From JANQKX01 sp039028695 (GTDB lineage: Bacteria; Pseudomonadota; Alphaproteobacteria; Kiloniellales; Kiloniellaceae), in the NCBI GenBank assembly GCA_039028695.1, contig JBCCHN010000016.1:1-57968 (forward strand): a DNA stretch of 57,968 bases, read 5' to 3'. The notes under the pieces were generated by a model, which saw nothing but the letters and a program-made list of their open reading frames with translations, did not search any database and was not told where the DNA came from. Made by a program: the position numbers and the translations under genes. Shown here piece by piece: positions 30,595 to 39,555 of the stretch. Position 1 is the first letter of the stretch. Every line of letters begins with the position of its first letter.

Positions 30595-31749
30595 ATGGGA
30601 CATGCGGCCTTCTTAGAAAACCAACCGCCAAAAAGCGAACTGGCATCGCTAGCGTGGTCGGGGCTTAGGAAGTTTCGAGTCACAGGGATCAAGGAAGAAA
30701 GTGAGATAATCCGCAGTTTTTGGCTCACTCCAGAAGATGGTGGGAAGCTGCCCCTGTTCCGGGCTGGCCAATATGTGCCGGTTCGCTCAATTCCGCCGGA
30801 AGGGGGACGCCCCCTAACCCGAACCTACTCATTATCAGCAGCCCCTGGCGACCACCGGTTCATTCGGATTTCTGTGAAACGCGAGTCGGGCGCGTTCAAT
30901 GGCGAGCTGCCGGGAGGCGTATTCTCCAATTTCCTACATGATACGATTACGCTAGGCAGCTCACTATCGATTGGAGCCCCAAGAGGGAGTTTTGTCTTGG
31001 ATGCTGCTAATTCGGACCCTGTTTGTCTTCTAAGTGCCGGGGTTGGAATCACCCCAGTGCAAAGTATGCTCGAACATCTTGTGTTTCGCGACGATCGACG
31101 CCCAATTTGGTTTATTCACGGTAACCGCAATGGAAAGCTCCATGCTTTCCGTGACGAAGTTCGCAAATTCGTTATCGATCGACCCTGGATTACCTCAAGG
31201 GTCTGCTATAGCAGACCGACACGTTCGGATACCCGACTTCAGAGCTTCGACCAGATTGGAAGGGTTGATCATGCCTTGATCGATTCCCTCAATATGCCCG
31301 AGGATACACAGTACTTTCTTTGTGGGCCTTTAGGCTTTTTGCGTGATTTTTATCATGGCTTGCGGCGTCGCGGTATCGATGCCGCCCGTATTCACTACGA
31401 ACATTTTGGCACTGCAATTGATCTTGCAATCGAAGCTTCGCAAGAGAGCAAACCGATTCGTCCACCCAAAACCCGCGATGCTTCACCGGCCACAGATGCG
31501 ACTGTTACCTTTGCGCATTCCGGTGTCGTGGTCCAATGGGACGACTCGAACGAATCCATCTTAGAGCTGGCCGAATCAGCAGGCATATCCGCCATGTACA
31601 GCTGTCGCTCGGGCGTGTGCCAAACCTGCTCATGCCACCTTCAAGAAGGAGAGGTGGAGTATTTCAACGAGCCGGCAGCAGATCCCGAACCGGGGGAAGT
31701 GCTCATTTGTAGCGCTCGGCCGAAAGGCAACATTGTCCTAGATCTGTGA
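30595..31749 (+). CDS. FAD/[2Fe-2S] ferredoxin reductase-type oxidoreductase
   Basis: A 384-residue electron-transfer protein with three parts in order. A flavin-binding barrel carries RTYS (76-79). An NAD(P)-binding domain carries GVGITPVQSM (near 145) and a late CGPLGFL. A C-terminal plant-type ferredoxin domain has Cys337, Cys342, Cys345 and Cys372. This is the design of reductase components for Rieske oxygenases (GbcB/KshB/VanB-like). Its divergent position opposite the only Rieske gene makes it the probable partner passing electrons from NAD(P)H. The ATG at 30595 is used; the AsnC gene follows after 14 bases. Confidence 0.88.
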   Translation: MGHAAFLENQPPKSELASLAWSGLRKFRVTGIKEESEIIRSFWLTPEDGGKLPLFRAGQYVPVRSIPPEGGRPLTRTYSLSAAPGDHRFIRISVKRESGAFNGELPGGVFSNFLHDTITLGSSLSIGAPRGSFVLDAANSDPVCLLSAGVGITPVQSMLEHLVFRDDRRPIWFIHGNRNGKLHAFRDEVRKFVIDRPWITSRVCYSRPTRSDTRLQSFDQIGRVDHALIDSLNMPEDTQYFLCGPLGFLRDFYHGLRRRGIDAARIHYEHFGTAIDLAIEASQESKPIRPPKTRDASPATDATVTFAHSGVVVQWDDSNESILELAESAGISAMYSCRSGVCQTCSCHLQEGEVEYFNEPAADPEPGEVLICSARPKGNIVLDL

Positions 31750-31763
31750 AGTAGGGTGTCCAA

Positions 31764-32282
31764 ATGGCAACAATAGAAGATCAATCCAAGACCATCCGGG
31801 CTCGTCGTAGCCGCGACCTGGACAATCGGGACGTCGCGATATTGCGTGAACTTCAGGCAAACGCGCGGATCACAAACGCGGAGCTGGCGCGGCGCGTTCA
31901 TTTAAGTCCGACCCCTTGTTTGGAGAGGGTCAAGCGACTGGAGAACGAGGGCTACATCGATCGGTATGTTACACTGCTAAACCCGAGGAAGGTGAATGCG
32001 GGACAAACGGTTTTTGTCGAGGTTACGCTCGATCGTACCTCTGAGACCCGGTTCGCTGACTTTGCGCAAGGGATTGAACGGGTTGCCGCTGTTTCTGAGT
32101 GTTTCATGGTCGCGGGCGGGTTCGATTACCTGGTCAAATTTCGGGTGGCTGATATGGAGGAGTACCGCCGTGTTTTGGGTGAGGAACTGACAGCCATCCC
32201 AGGTGTCGCTCAGACCCACAGTTATGTAGTCATGGAACGCATTAAAGAAACCGTGACCATCCAACTAGAAGACTCAGAATAG
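31764..32282 (+). CDS. Lrp/AsnC family transcriptional regulator (accessory region)
   Basis: A 172-residue regulator. The winged helix-turn-helix reads LDNRDVAILRELQANARITNAELARRVHLSPTPCLER, followed by the RAM domain with GGFDYLVKFRVADMEEYR. It is cotranscribed with the reductase and probably senses the substrate or an intermediate of the imported amine to control the divergent operon. It is not a close duplicate of the AsnC regulator at 14.2-14.7 kb, and shares mainly family positions with it. ATG 31764 is the natural start. Confidence 0.9.
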   Translation: MATIEDQSKTIRARRSRDLDNRDVAILRELQANARITNAELARRVHLSPTPCLERVKRLENEGYIDRYVTLLNPRKVNAGQTVFVEVTLDRTSETRFADFAQGIERVAAVSECFMVAGGFDYLVKFRVADMEEYRRVLGEELTAIPGVAQTHSYVVMERIKETVTIQLEDSE

Positions 32283-32791
32283 CGATTAAGTCTCGGAATT
32301 TTCCGATCAGGACTCAGGCTATCCTATTTGCGTACTGCACTCAGCGACATGACCGCACCGGGTCAATTCTCCCTTTTGAATCCGCCGCAGACCTGAGCCC
32401 AGTTCTGGGGCTAAAACAGCCTTCTTCTAAACGGCTGCCAGACGGGTGATTCTAGCCAACAGCAGACGACGAAGCCTCTGTTGCCGCCTGCTAATCTTTA
32501 AGGCACTCTTAACATCAAGATCAGGTATCTCGTGCATATCATCACCGGATCGAGTTACAAAGCGTTTGCGTTTGCGATCAATTGAAATGGTCGTCAAACA
32601 CATGTTGGTGAGTACTTGGCCAGTCGCAGTTGCGACCGAGATCCGACGCTCCAGAAGGCTGCCGCCTTTCAGGAACGTGAAGGGCAAATTCCATAATCGG
32701 ATTTCGTCGCGAGTTCGCCACATTCCGACATGAATCGTCGGAGACGGGCCGCAAGCCGCGCCCAACAGGCCGGACGCTGCCTAAGGCGCTG
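32283..32791. other. 509-base gap with only a possible decayed gene
   Basis: Apart from the weak reverse-strand frame listed at 32427-32723, I see no gene, repeat or terminator. The two genes flanking the gap are convergent. Confidence 0.4.
32427..32723 (-). pseudogene. possible thioesterase remnant
   Basis: A 98-codon reverse-strand frame contains FLKGGSLLERRISVATATG then VLTNMCLTTISIDRKRK. This is reminiscent of the second half of a hotdog-fold acyl-CoA thioesterase, where a beta-strand pattern ends in a conserved valine/arginine stretch. The N-terminal half with the catalytic Asp is missing and the C-terminus runs into basic, low-complexity sequence. I see no ribosome site. It may be a decayed gene or chance; confidence is low. 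Confidence 0.2.
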
Positions 32792-34135
32792 TCATCCCAG
32801 CACTGCGATCACTTCTCTTGCCGCGCGCTCGCCACTGTGCCATGCGCCGCCACAGGTCGCGTAGTAAGCACCCGCCGCCGCTTCACCAGCCCAGAACAAT
32901 CGATCATTGAGAGGCCGGGCTAACTCGGCGCGCGCACCATGGGCACCTGGTCGCAGCGCGGCATAGGCACCCAGCGTCAGCGGATCACTAGCCCAGTGCG
33001 TCAGTGTACCCTTGACAAAGCTGTCGCGCGCCTTGGTACCGACCATGGCCTCAACCTCGCCAAGCGCGAAGTCGACGGCCGCCTCGGTACCGGCTGTCGA
33101 CATTTCCCAGGCGAAGTCGCCGCCCAAGAAACCGACCATGAGATTTTCGTCGAAGGGCCAGGTCAGGAAATAGCAGGCCTGTGCCGGCAGTTGCTCAGGG
33201 ACGCGGTAGGTGAGCCACTCGTTGGCGCGAAAGCCATGTCGCGATCCGTCGAACTGAAGCGCCACTTTGGCCAGCAGCCCCATCGGTAGGTCCGCAATGG
33301 CCTGCTGCTTTGCGTCCGGCAGCGCGGGGTCGAAAACAATTGATCCTGCATTCAGGACGCCAGTTGAAACCGTTACAATGCAGGTCTTGGCCCGTATGTC
33401 ACCCGACGGGGTGGACACCGCGACCCCCTCGCTGCCCCATGCAATCCGGGAGGCTGGCGTGGAGAGCATGACAGGAACATCGGTGCCAAGGCCCGCGACC
33501 AGCGCGCCCAAACCTTGCTTGGTTATATATCTCGGCGCGGCTTCTGCCCCGGACCACCAGTCGAGCGTCGACATCTCATCCATATCTACACTCATCCCCA
33601 TAGTGATCCAGGCCTGAGAGGTTGCAGAGTACGGCATCACAGGCATTACCGTGGAGGCGGCAACGTCCTGTCTGTTACGCCCCGCGTTAGAGATGGCGTC
33701 AAGCACGGCCTCGTAGGCTTCCCAGTACTCGCCATACTGCAGATCGGTCGCCTCGCGGTCGCCGACATAAAGCACCTCACCTGCATTGTCATGTGACCGG
33801 ACATCGAAGCCGAAAGATTTAGCTGCGTCCAGAAACATGTCGACCTTAGCAGTCTGGATCCACGAACAGCCATGATCAAAGGGCACCCCGAATGTATCGG
33901 ACTCGGTCCAAGCCCGGCCTCCGATACGGTCATTCGCCTCAAGCACCACAACTGATCGTCCTTCGGCGATTAGCGTTTTAGCAGCAGCAATGCCAGCAGC
34001 CCCCGCCCCAATCACCACGACATCAGGCTCGGACGTGTTTTGTGCTCGTAGCCCCGAAGGCCATGCCAACGCAGAGAGGGAGGACAACAGCAACGTACGG
34101 CGGGACAGGTTTGAATTTGGATTGCTTAAGGTCAT
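32792..34135 (-). CDS. flavin monoamine oxidase family protein, Tat-exported
   Basis: A 447-residue FAD amine oxidase. The N-terminus has a twin-arginine-type signal (SRRTLLLSSLSALAWPSG, about residues 11-28), so the enzyme is predicted to be periplasmic. The FAD site reads VVVIGAGAAGIAAAKTL with VLEANDRIGGRAW. The C-terminal FAD segment LFWAGEAAAGAYYATCGGAWHSG contains a His-Ser-Gly version of the family's usual HGA. It would oxidise amines to aldehydes with release of H2O2 and ammonia or amine. ATG 34135 follows AAGGAG at a rather long distance. A cytoplasmic paralogue lies directly upstream, so the organism may process one substrate in two compartments. Confidence 0.85.
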   Translation of the reverse strand: MTLSNPNSNLSRRTLLLSSLSALAWPSGLRAQNTSEPDVVVIGAGAAGIAAAKTLIAEGRSVVVLEANDRIGGRAWTESDTFGVPFDHGCSWIQTAKVDMFLDAAKSFGFDVRSHDNAGEVLYVGDREATDLQYGEYWEAYEAVLDAISNAGRNRQDVAASTVMPVMPYSATSQAWITMGMSVDMDEMSTLDWWSGAEAAPRYITKQGLGALVAGLGTDVPVMLSTPASRIAWGSEGVAVSTPSGDIRAKTCIVTVSTGVLNAGSIVFDPALPDAKQQAIADLPMGLLAKVALQFDGSRHGFRANEWLTYRVPEQLPAQACYFLTWPFDENLMVGFLGGDFAWEMSTAGTEAAVDFALGEVEAMVGTKARDSFVKGTLTHWASDPLTLGAYAALRPGAHGARAELARPLNDRLFWAGEAAAGAYYATCGGAWHSGERAAREVIAVLG

Positions 34136-34260
34136 TTGCGAAACTGCTCCTTTGAGTTCGCAGATCGATTTCCGCTCTATCTCTATTGGTTTAAACTATC
34201 CTGATGCCAGGGGATTTCAACAATGTTTCACCCTTGGGCCTCTCCCAACCGCTCGTGCCG

Positions 34261-35565
34261 TCAAATTCGCATAATACTCGCTGCTGCCCTCAGCCCGGAC
34301 AAGACCGCACCATGGGTGGTGCTGTGATAGTCGAAAGTAGTGTGCTCACCAGCAAACACTAACCGCTCTTCGAGAGGGTCTTCAAAAAGCTCGAATTGTT
34401 CGATTTGACCGCCTTTCTGTGGGTAGGAATAAGCCCCGTGATAGAGATCTTCGTGCGACCAATGGGTGCTTAGAACAGCCCGCGGCCTACCCACTGATGC
34501 ACCCCAGACTCCGCGAAGAACCGAAAGGGCGTCCTTGGTCATCTCGTCCCGGCTCATCGCATCGGCCTCGCGCGCATATTGACCAAAGGACAAGCCCAGC
34601 AGAATGTTCTCATCACAAAATGTACGGTAGTTTTGCCAATAGCTCCAACGGCCCTTCGGCCCGGCCATGACTCCGAAGTACTGTGTGTGGATATCCCAGA
34701 ACGGTGCGTCAAATTTCAGGGCAATCTTGGTGACCGAACCAAAACCAATCTCGTCAATTGCTGACTGCAGGCGTTGGGGCAGCGGCGGGTCAAACTTGAG
34801 CGCACCTCGCTTTAGTACCCCCAGAGGTACGGTGCAGATTACATAGTCGGCTTCTTGGTCCCCAACTTTAACACCGCCCCTACCATATGAAATTGAAGAT
34901 ACGCGTTGGTTCAGGCGAATATCCAATCCCTCGGCTAAGAGCCTGATAATACAATCATGACCGTCTACAAAGATCACGTCGTCGCCTTTAAATGCTAAAT
35001 CCTGGAACGCATTTGCAGCCGATATTTCGTCAATCCCTGCACCAATATCGAACTCTGTAAAGGCTGAAAGGGCCCAAAGTCTGGCAGGATCGTTCAATGT
35101 CTCAGGCTGCAGATCAGCAATCACCTCTGCCAAACTCCGAGAGTCTTCCGACTTGACCGTTCGGTCGATCTTTTTTTCCAGCTTGCCGTACCATTTGTCG
35201 ATAGCATCCAGTTCATCATCATCCAGCGCTCGGCCTGCCGAATCAAATACTGTTAAGCTGTCGTCATCGGTAACAAAGAGCCTGGCGTTTACATGGTTGG
35301 CCAGTTGGCGCAGCGGATTTTTCTTGCTGGGTCCATGTATCCAGCCCGCGCCAAATTCGAACGGTGCACCGAGAGACATGTCTGTTCTGACACGCCCACC
35401 GATCCGCTCACTGGCTTCAAGAATCAGCACCTGCGCGCTACGGTTCTGCAATTGCCGCGCGGCAACCAGGCCAGATAGCCCCGCCCCGATCACGATAACC
35501 TTGATGCCGTGAAGATCCTGCTGCGCCTGCTCCGGATAAAAGAGCAGTGAGTTCAGTTTTTTCAA
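34261..35565 (-). CDS. flavin monoamine oxidase family protein, cytoplasmic
   Basis: A 434-residue amine oxidase without a signal peptide. The FAD motif is VIVIGAGLSGLVAARQL with EASERIGGRVRTD, and the C-terminal FAD segment LVFAGEHTTFDYHSTTHGAVLSGLRAA is canonical. The overall pattern resembles polyamine oxidase / histone-demethylase-like amine oxidases of the PaoA type, which suggests polyamine or N-methylated amine substrates. The start is a TTG at 35565 after GAGG. It lies 125 bases upstream of the Tat-type paralogue, on the same strand. Confidence 0.85.
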   Translation of the reverse strand: MKKLNSLLFYPEQAQQDLHGIKVIVIGAGLSGLVAARQLQNRSAQVLILEASERIGGRVRTDMSLGAPFEFGAGWIHGPSKKNPLRQLANHVNARLFVTDDDSLTVFDSAGRALDDDELDAIDKWYGKLEKKIDRTVKSEDSRSLAEVIADLQPETLNDPARLWALSAFTEFDIGAGIDEISAANAFQDLAFKGDDVIFVDGHDCIIRLLAEGLDIRLNQRVSSISYGRGGVKVGDQEADYVICTVPLGVLKRGALKFDPPLPQRLQSAIDEIGFGSVTKIALKFDAPFWDIHTQYFGVMAGPKGRWSYWQNYRTFCDENILLGLSFGQYAREADAMSRDEMTKDALSVLRGVWGASVGRPRAVLSTHWSHEDLYHGAYSYPQKGGQIEQFELFEDPLEERLVFAGEHTTFDYHSTTHGAVLSGLRAAASIMRI

Positions 35566-35903
35566 TCCTTTTCCTCAATTTACGTGCGGGACAAAGCGAC
35601 ACGGCCACGAAATACCATTTGTTTCTCTTATTCGAAAGCCGCCTCCGAACTGGCTTGGATCTTCCTGCTGTCGTGCAATGACCCGCTCATGGATTGACCT
35701 CCCGAACAACTGCTTTCTTTCAGAGGCTCATGTCAAAATCGGTCGCCTTTGTCACTTGCGACTGGGCCGCGCAAAACCAATCATTTGATAAAGACATTAC
35801 CATCGGCAAAACCTTTGCAGATTTACCAATATCGTTGAACGAAATCCGCTTTCGGGGCTAAAACGGCCGACAACTCAGAAATCTCCACAGTCAAAGTTAG
35901 CCG
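35566..35903. other. intergenic stretch, no gene seen
   Basis: These 338 bases separate the amine oxidases from the SET gene. I see nothing definable in it. Confidence 0.5.
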
Positions 35904-36437
35904 TTACCAGGTATTAACATAGCTCTCCTCTACGCCAGATTGCTCGTAGATCAACTCGAAAAACTCAGGTTCCTCGCACTCGGCGGCATAGTCGGTAGAA
36001 AACTCTTCGCCCCTGTCGATGTCCCGGGTTGCGGCCAGCGCGTACTGGTCAGCTAGAAGCGCCGTTGTTACGTCCTGGATATATCGATGCGATGTGGTAT
36101 CAAGCGGGTTTGTGACCGGTTTACCGTTATTGGTTGCCAGGTTCGCCGGACTCGCATGATTGATCAGCGCACCTTCGTCGTGATACCGGATCTCGCATTC
36201 GCTTATACCACGCAATACGAGCATATGGGCCAATTCATAGACGATTTCATCGGGCGCCATCTTATCGATCATGGCATTGAAAGATTTCTCATCATAAACC
36301 GTGCACTGGCCAGGAACATGCCGCCACACAATGCTTCCTTGCTTGATCGGTTCTGAGGCAAAGACACCAAGCCCCTTGTCGACTGTTTCCTTGACATCAT
36401 ATGCGACGCAGAATCCATTCTTACGTTCTGTGGTCAT
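35904..36437 (-). CDS. SET domain-containing protein
   Basis: A compact protein of about 177 residues with SET methyltransferase hallmarks. GLGVFASEPIKQGSIVWRHV is the N-terminal SET strand pair, LINHASPAN the NH-containing motif, and DIDRGEEFSTDYA the C-terminal GE/Y motif. No pre-SET or zinc cysteines are present. SET proteins methylate lysines using SAM; bacterial substrates are mostly unknown, with ribosomal or DNA-binding proteins suggested elsewhere. The frame extends to a GTG at 36455, but the ATG at 36437 (MTTERKNGF) is the better start. It is isolated by long gaps, near two amine oxidases of a superfamily that also contains lysine demethylases. Confidence 0.8.
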   Translation of the reverse strand: MTTERKNGFCVAYDVKETVDKGLGVFASEPIKQGSIVWRHVPGQCTVYDEKSFNAMIDKMAPDEIVYELAHMLVLRGISECEIRYHDEGALINHASPANLATNNGKPVTNPLDTTSHRYIQDVTTALLADQYALAATRDIDRGEEFSTDYAAECEEPEFFELIYEQSGVEESYVNTW

Positions 36438-37049
36438 GGCCCGGTTCCAGTTCACAAATCGACTTCAATTGTAACCCAGTCAGATGCTGTCGGGCGAGAG
36501 AAAGTGGGTCAATCAACACACATCGTACGACGGCAACGGGTCAATAAGGGGCATTCTCGAAGTCGTGGACAAATGTCCGGTTCTGGGTGAATTGCGGGAC
36601 TAGCCTCAGTCCTAGAAACGGAGCATATTTTCTTTAAATCACAACCTCCTATATCAAGCGAACTTGCGATTTTTTGTTTAAATGGTGAGCCACTGGATGC
36701 AGGAAAATTAACGCTCGGCAATTGCTCACTCATTAGCGGATGCGGGCGCGGAGGTGCTCCGCATTGCAAAGGGTGGCGGGGAAGGACCCGCGGCGTTTTT
36801 GTATGTGGATTTCTGATGCTCGCCATACCCATTTACCCGATCCCGATGTCAGCATTGATGATAAATTGCGGGCATTGGAATAGCCTCAGAGTTCTGGCGA
36901 GTTATAGCCACAAGCGGCCATTCCTCGCTATTTCTGAGAAGGACAGTTCAGAATCCGTGGCGTAGAATGCTTCGCCAAGCAAAAAGATCCGATTCGCCGC
37001 AGAACGGACTTAAACGCCCTTACTTCCAACCCGTGCACCTGTCGCTAAG
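36438..37049. other. gap containing dispersed repeat copy A
   Basis: No gene is supported in these 612 bases. The part from 36574 to 36805 is a degenerate repeat shared with 40319-40545. Confidence 0.5.
36574..36805 (+). repeat. dispersed degenerate repeat, copy A
   Basis: This roughly 230-base sequence shares ordered blocks with 40319-40545. They include TCCGGT, TGAATTGC, GATGCAGG, CTCGGCAA, GCGCGGAG, CCGCATT, GAAGGA and CCGCGG. By eye, identity is near 70% in the better half. It is noncoding. The two copies point the same way and bracket the SDR / MDR / amidase genes. Confidence 0.5.
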
Positions 37050-37784
37050 CTATTCCCTGGCATGCTCTGGCGTGATTGTTGTCGCGGCATGTATACGCTT
37101 TGGGTCGTTGTAGAGTGGGTCTGTTCCTTTGGGTTGGAAAATCAGCTCACGGTCCTTTCGGCCGTTGGAATTAGTCGCGAGGCGCCAATACTCTGCGGCA
37201 ACCCGATCGGGGTCAAAGGGCCCGCCGGGTTCAACGATACCGCAAACCGCTATGACCGCAACATGCACACCCTGGGGCGATAGTTCTTTGAACAAGGAAA
37301 AGGCGAGGCTGCGCAGCGCGGCCTTACCTGAGGCGAGGGACGTCCACTCCGGGTAAGGTTCCAATGCAAGCCCGCCGCCGGTAAAGAGAATTGCACCACT
37401 CCTATTTCGGATCATCGCGGGTGCTACCGCTCGGCTTGCAGCAAAGGCGCCCACGACGTTCACCTCCAACTCTTCGCGGAACGCATCGCTCGTGAGGTCC
37501 AAAGGTGATGCAGCGCGCATCACCGCAGCGTTATAGATCAGGACATCGGTTGTCCCTATCATCGCTTCGATGCTGGAAATTGCGTCAAGGAGTTCGCTCT
37601 CGTTGCCCGCATTGGCCATTGAGCAGGCTGTTTCCACACCCAGTCCTGCTAGATCGGCGCTCAGAGGTTTGATCACGTCGGGCCGCCGCGCAATCAAGCC
37701 GATGTCATAACCGCCCTGGGCAAAACGGCGCGCAACGGCCTGTGACAGGCCGGGACCAACACCGACGAGGAGGCAAGTTGGCAT
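37050..37784 (-). CDS. SDR family oxidoreductase lacking the catalytic Tyr
   Basis: A 244-residue short-chain dehydrogenase-like protein. The cofactor site reads LLVGVGPGLSQAVARRF, the NNAG-equivalent is YNAAV and the substrate loop LFTGGGLALEP. The YxxxK position has Leu instead of Tyr in SLASGKAAL, while the Lys is kept. This variant is typical of a GxGPGxG subfamily, so it is probably not damage but implies altered or non-catalytic chemistry. A GTG at 37796 would add four residues; ATG 37784 is preceded by AAAGGTG at a long spacing. It is divergent from the MDR gene. Confidence 0.82.
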   Translation of the reverse strand: MPTCLLVGVGPGLSQAVARRFAQGGYDIGLIARRPDVIKPLSADLAGLGVETACSMANAGNESELLDAISSIEAMIGTTDVLIYNAAVMRAASPLDLTSDAFREELEVNVVGAFAASRAVAPAMIRNRSGAILFTGGGLALEPYPEWTSLASGKAALRSLAFSLFKELSPQGVHVAVIAVCGIVEPGGPFDPDRVAAEYWRLATNSNGRKDRELIFQPKGTDPLYNDPKRIHAATTITPEHARE

Positions 37785-37796
37785 GGTGATAGTCAC

Positions 37797-38160
37797 CTTT
37801 CAGCAATTCGGACTTTCGTAATGCACGTCTAGCAGCAATTTTCCGGCTTGTCTGGATAGTTCGCGTGCCGAGACAAGCGAACACCAGGAAACCCGAACCG
37901 AAGGGCACATCCGTCTGCATTGTGGGTATTCGATCGAAAGGTCCGATCCTCCGAGATCGGTCAAGTGCTGACCTGCTTGCGCACAAATGGGAATGTCTGC
38001 ATTTGGATTCAAAATAGGCCTGTTTAAGGTCAAGCAACTACGGCTACAATTAACCAGAACCGGACTATGGAAGGGGTCTTTCGTCGGAAAACGTTAGCAT
38101 TCCACTCAGTGTCAGTACAAAGTGTCTTGCCGTGACAATACTGGTTCAAGGGGTTTAGCC
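37797..38160. other. divergent intergenic region
   Basis: This gap lies between the SDR and MDR starts and must hold promoters for both. A 77-codon reverse-strand frame (37800-38033) lacks any family feature and a ribosome site, so I leave it out. Confidence 0.45.
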
Positions 38161-39180
38161 ATGGCTTTAAGCCACCACTGGTGTTTCAATAAATTTGGAC
38201 CGCCGACTGAAGTCATGGAAAAAGGCCAGCAGTCCCTACCCAAGCCCGGCTCCGGCCAGGCTATTGTCGCCGTCCGCGCGGTGGGTCTAAACCGATCCGA
38301 CTATCTTCTCATGATTGGGCAGTACTTCCCGCCAGAACAGTTTCCGGCCTTCCTGGCCCACGAAGCGGTCGGCGAGATCGTCGCTCTTGGCCCCCCCGGT
38401 GACGACGGTGAAAATGGATCAAAATGGGCCGTTGGCGATCGTATCGTCGTTGGGCCGCTTCTAATTGATATGCCGGGGATGGGCGTGCTGCGCGACCTCG
38501 GGCTCTATGACCAAGCCAGCTTTCTTCCCGTGCCTCAGAACTTCTCAGACGTTGAAGCCGCTGCATACTGGACAGGCTTCTTGACCATCGCCGGCGCTTT
38601 GGAGATGGCAGGTCTCGGACCGCAGTCTTGTCGAAGCAAGTCACTGGTCATAACAGCCGCGGCCGGCGGCATCGGCACCATGTGTTTACAGGTTGCTTCT
38701 GCCTGGGGCGCGGAGGTCACCGCCACCACGCGCAGCTCGACGAAGTCAAAACAGCTGGAAAAACTCGCCGATCATGTTGTGCAATGTGAGTCCCCAGAGG
38801 GCTTGGAAGCTGGTTTGAGTGCTCTTTATCCCAAGGGCGTGGACGTCATTGTGGATCCCCTCGGCGGGGCCTTTGTCGATGCTTCAGTGAAAGCGCTGGC
38901 TCCAGGCGGCCAGTATGTGGGCTACGAGTGGATTACAGGGCCCACGGCAAACTACGACATCAAGACATTCTTGTTCGCAGACGCCACCATCCATGGCTTC
39001 TCGCTCTTTCGATTATTACAGCACCCGGGCTTGATGGACCGCCTGGTTCAGTTAGGGCTTGAGTACGCGGATCAACTCAGGCCTTGCCTGGCGGAGACCT
39101 TCAGCTTTGACACTGCTCCTCAGGCATTTGACGCTTTGGCCCAGTCTAAGCAGGTGGGCAAGATCACAATAATAGTCTAA
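38161..39180 (+). CDS. zinc-independent MDR / quinone oxidoreductase-like dehydrogenase
   Basis: A 339-residue medium-chain dehydrogenase. The N-terminal GroES-like part contains VGLNRSDYLLMIGQY and AHEAVGEIVALG. The NADP domain has TAAAGGIGTMCLQVA in the AxxGxxG form of the quinone oxidoreductase branch. Structural zinc cysteines are absent. It would reduce enones, aldehydes or quinones with NAD(P)H. The start is ATG 38161 with AAGGGG upstream; an earlier frame from 38122 has no ribosome site. It is probably cotranscribed with the amidase gene, although 375 bases lie between them. Confidence 0.85.
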   Translation: MALSHHWCFNKFGPPTEVMEKGQQSLPKPGSGQAIVAVRAVGLNRSDYLLMIGQYFPPEQFPAFLAHEAVGEIVALGPPGDDGENGSKWAVGDRIVVGPLLIDMPGMGVLRDLGLYDQASFLPVPQNFSDVEAAAYWTGFLTIAGALEMAGLGPQSCRSKSLVITAAAGGIGTMCLQVASAWGAEVTATTRSSTKSKQLEKLADHVVQCESPEGLEAGLSALYPKGVDVIVDPLGGAFVDASVKALAPGGQYVGYEWITGPTANYDIKTFLFADATIHGFSLFRLLQHPGLMDRLVQLGLEYADQLRPCLAETFSFDTAPQAFDALAQSKQVGKITIIV

Positions 39181-39555
39181 TCATTGAGATGCTCGCACCA
39201 GAGTTAAGAGGCACCGGTTGGGTGCCGAAGCCAGGTGGCCTTGTCCCAAAAGCAGCCGTTCGGTGGCGCAAATGTTCCATGACCAGGGCTGCCGCTTCTG
39301 CTGCGCGCATGGGGCTCGATCTTGTAATGAGCGCGCGATGACCAATATCGGTTATTGGGGCCAAAGCGGACTGAAACTGAGCTACTGTCGCCCGGCAGAT
39401 TCTAGCCAATTGTGGACACCGAGACAAAGGTAAGCAATTCTTTCGAAATCCGACTCCTCAACCACGTTTTAGAGTTCTGCCACGTTGCATTGCGTAATGG
39501 GATACTGGATAATTTAAGTCAGAGCTTGTTCATCTCAGGACTGTTGGATTGTCGC
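39181..39555. other. intergenic stretch with one hairpin
   Basis: GGCACC/GGTGCC (39210-39226) forms a hairpin without a T run, so termination is doubtful. Nothing else is seen. A frame continuing upstream of the next gene to 39412 looks non-coding. Confidence 0.45.

Noticed and set aside
37800..38033. 77-codon minus-strand frame upstream of the SDR gene
   Set aside because: It shows no domain or ribosome site; it lies where promoters for the divergent genes are expected.
39210..39226. Hairpin GGCACC/GGTGCC considered as a terminator
   Set aside because: No T run follows and the next gene is on the same strand.
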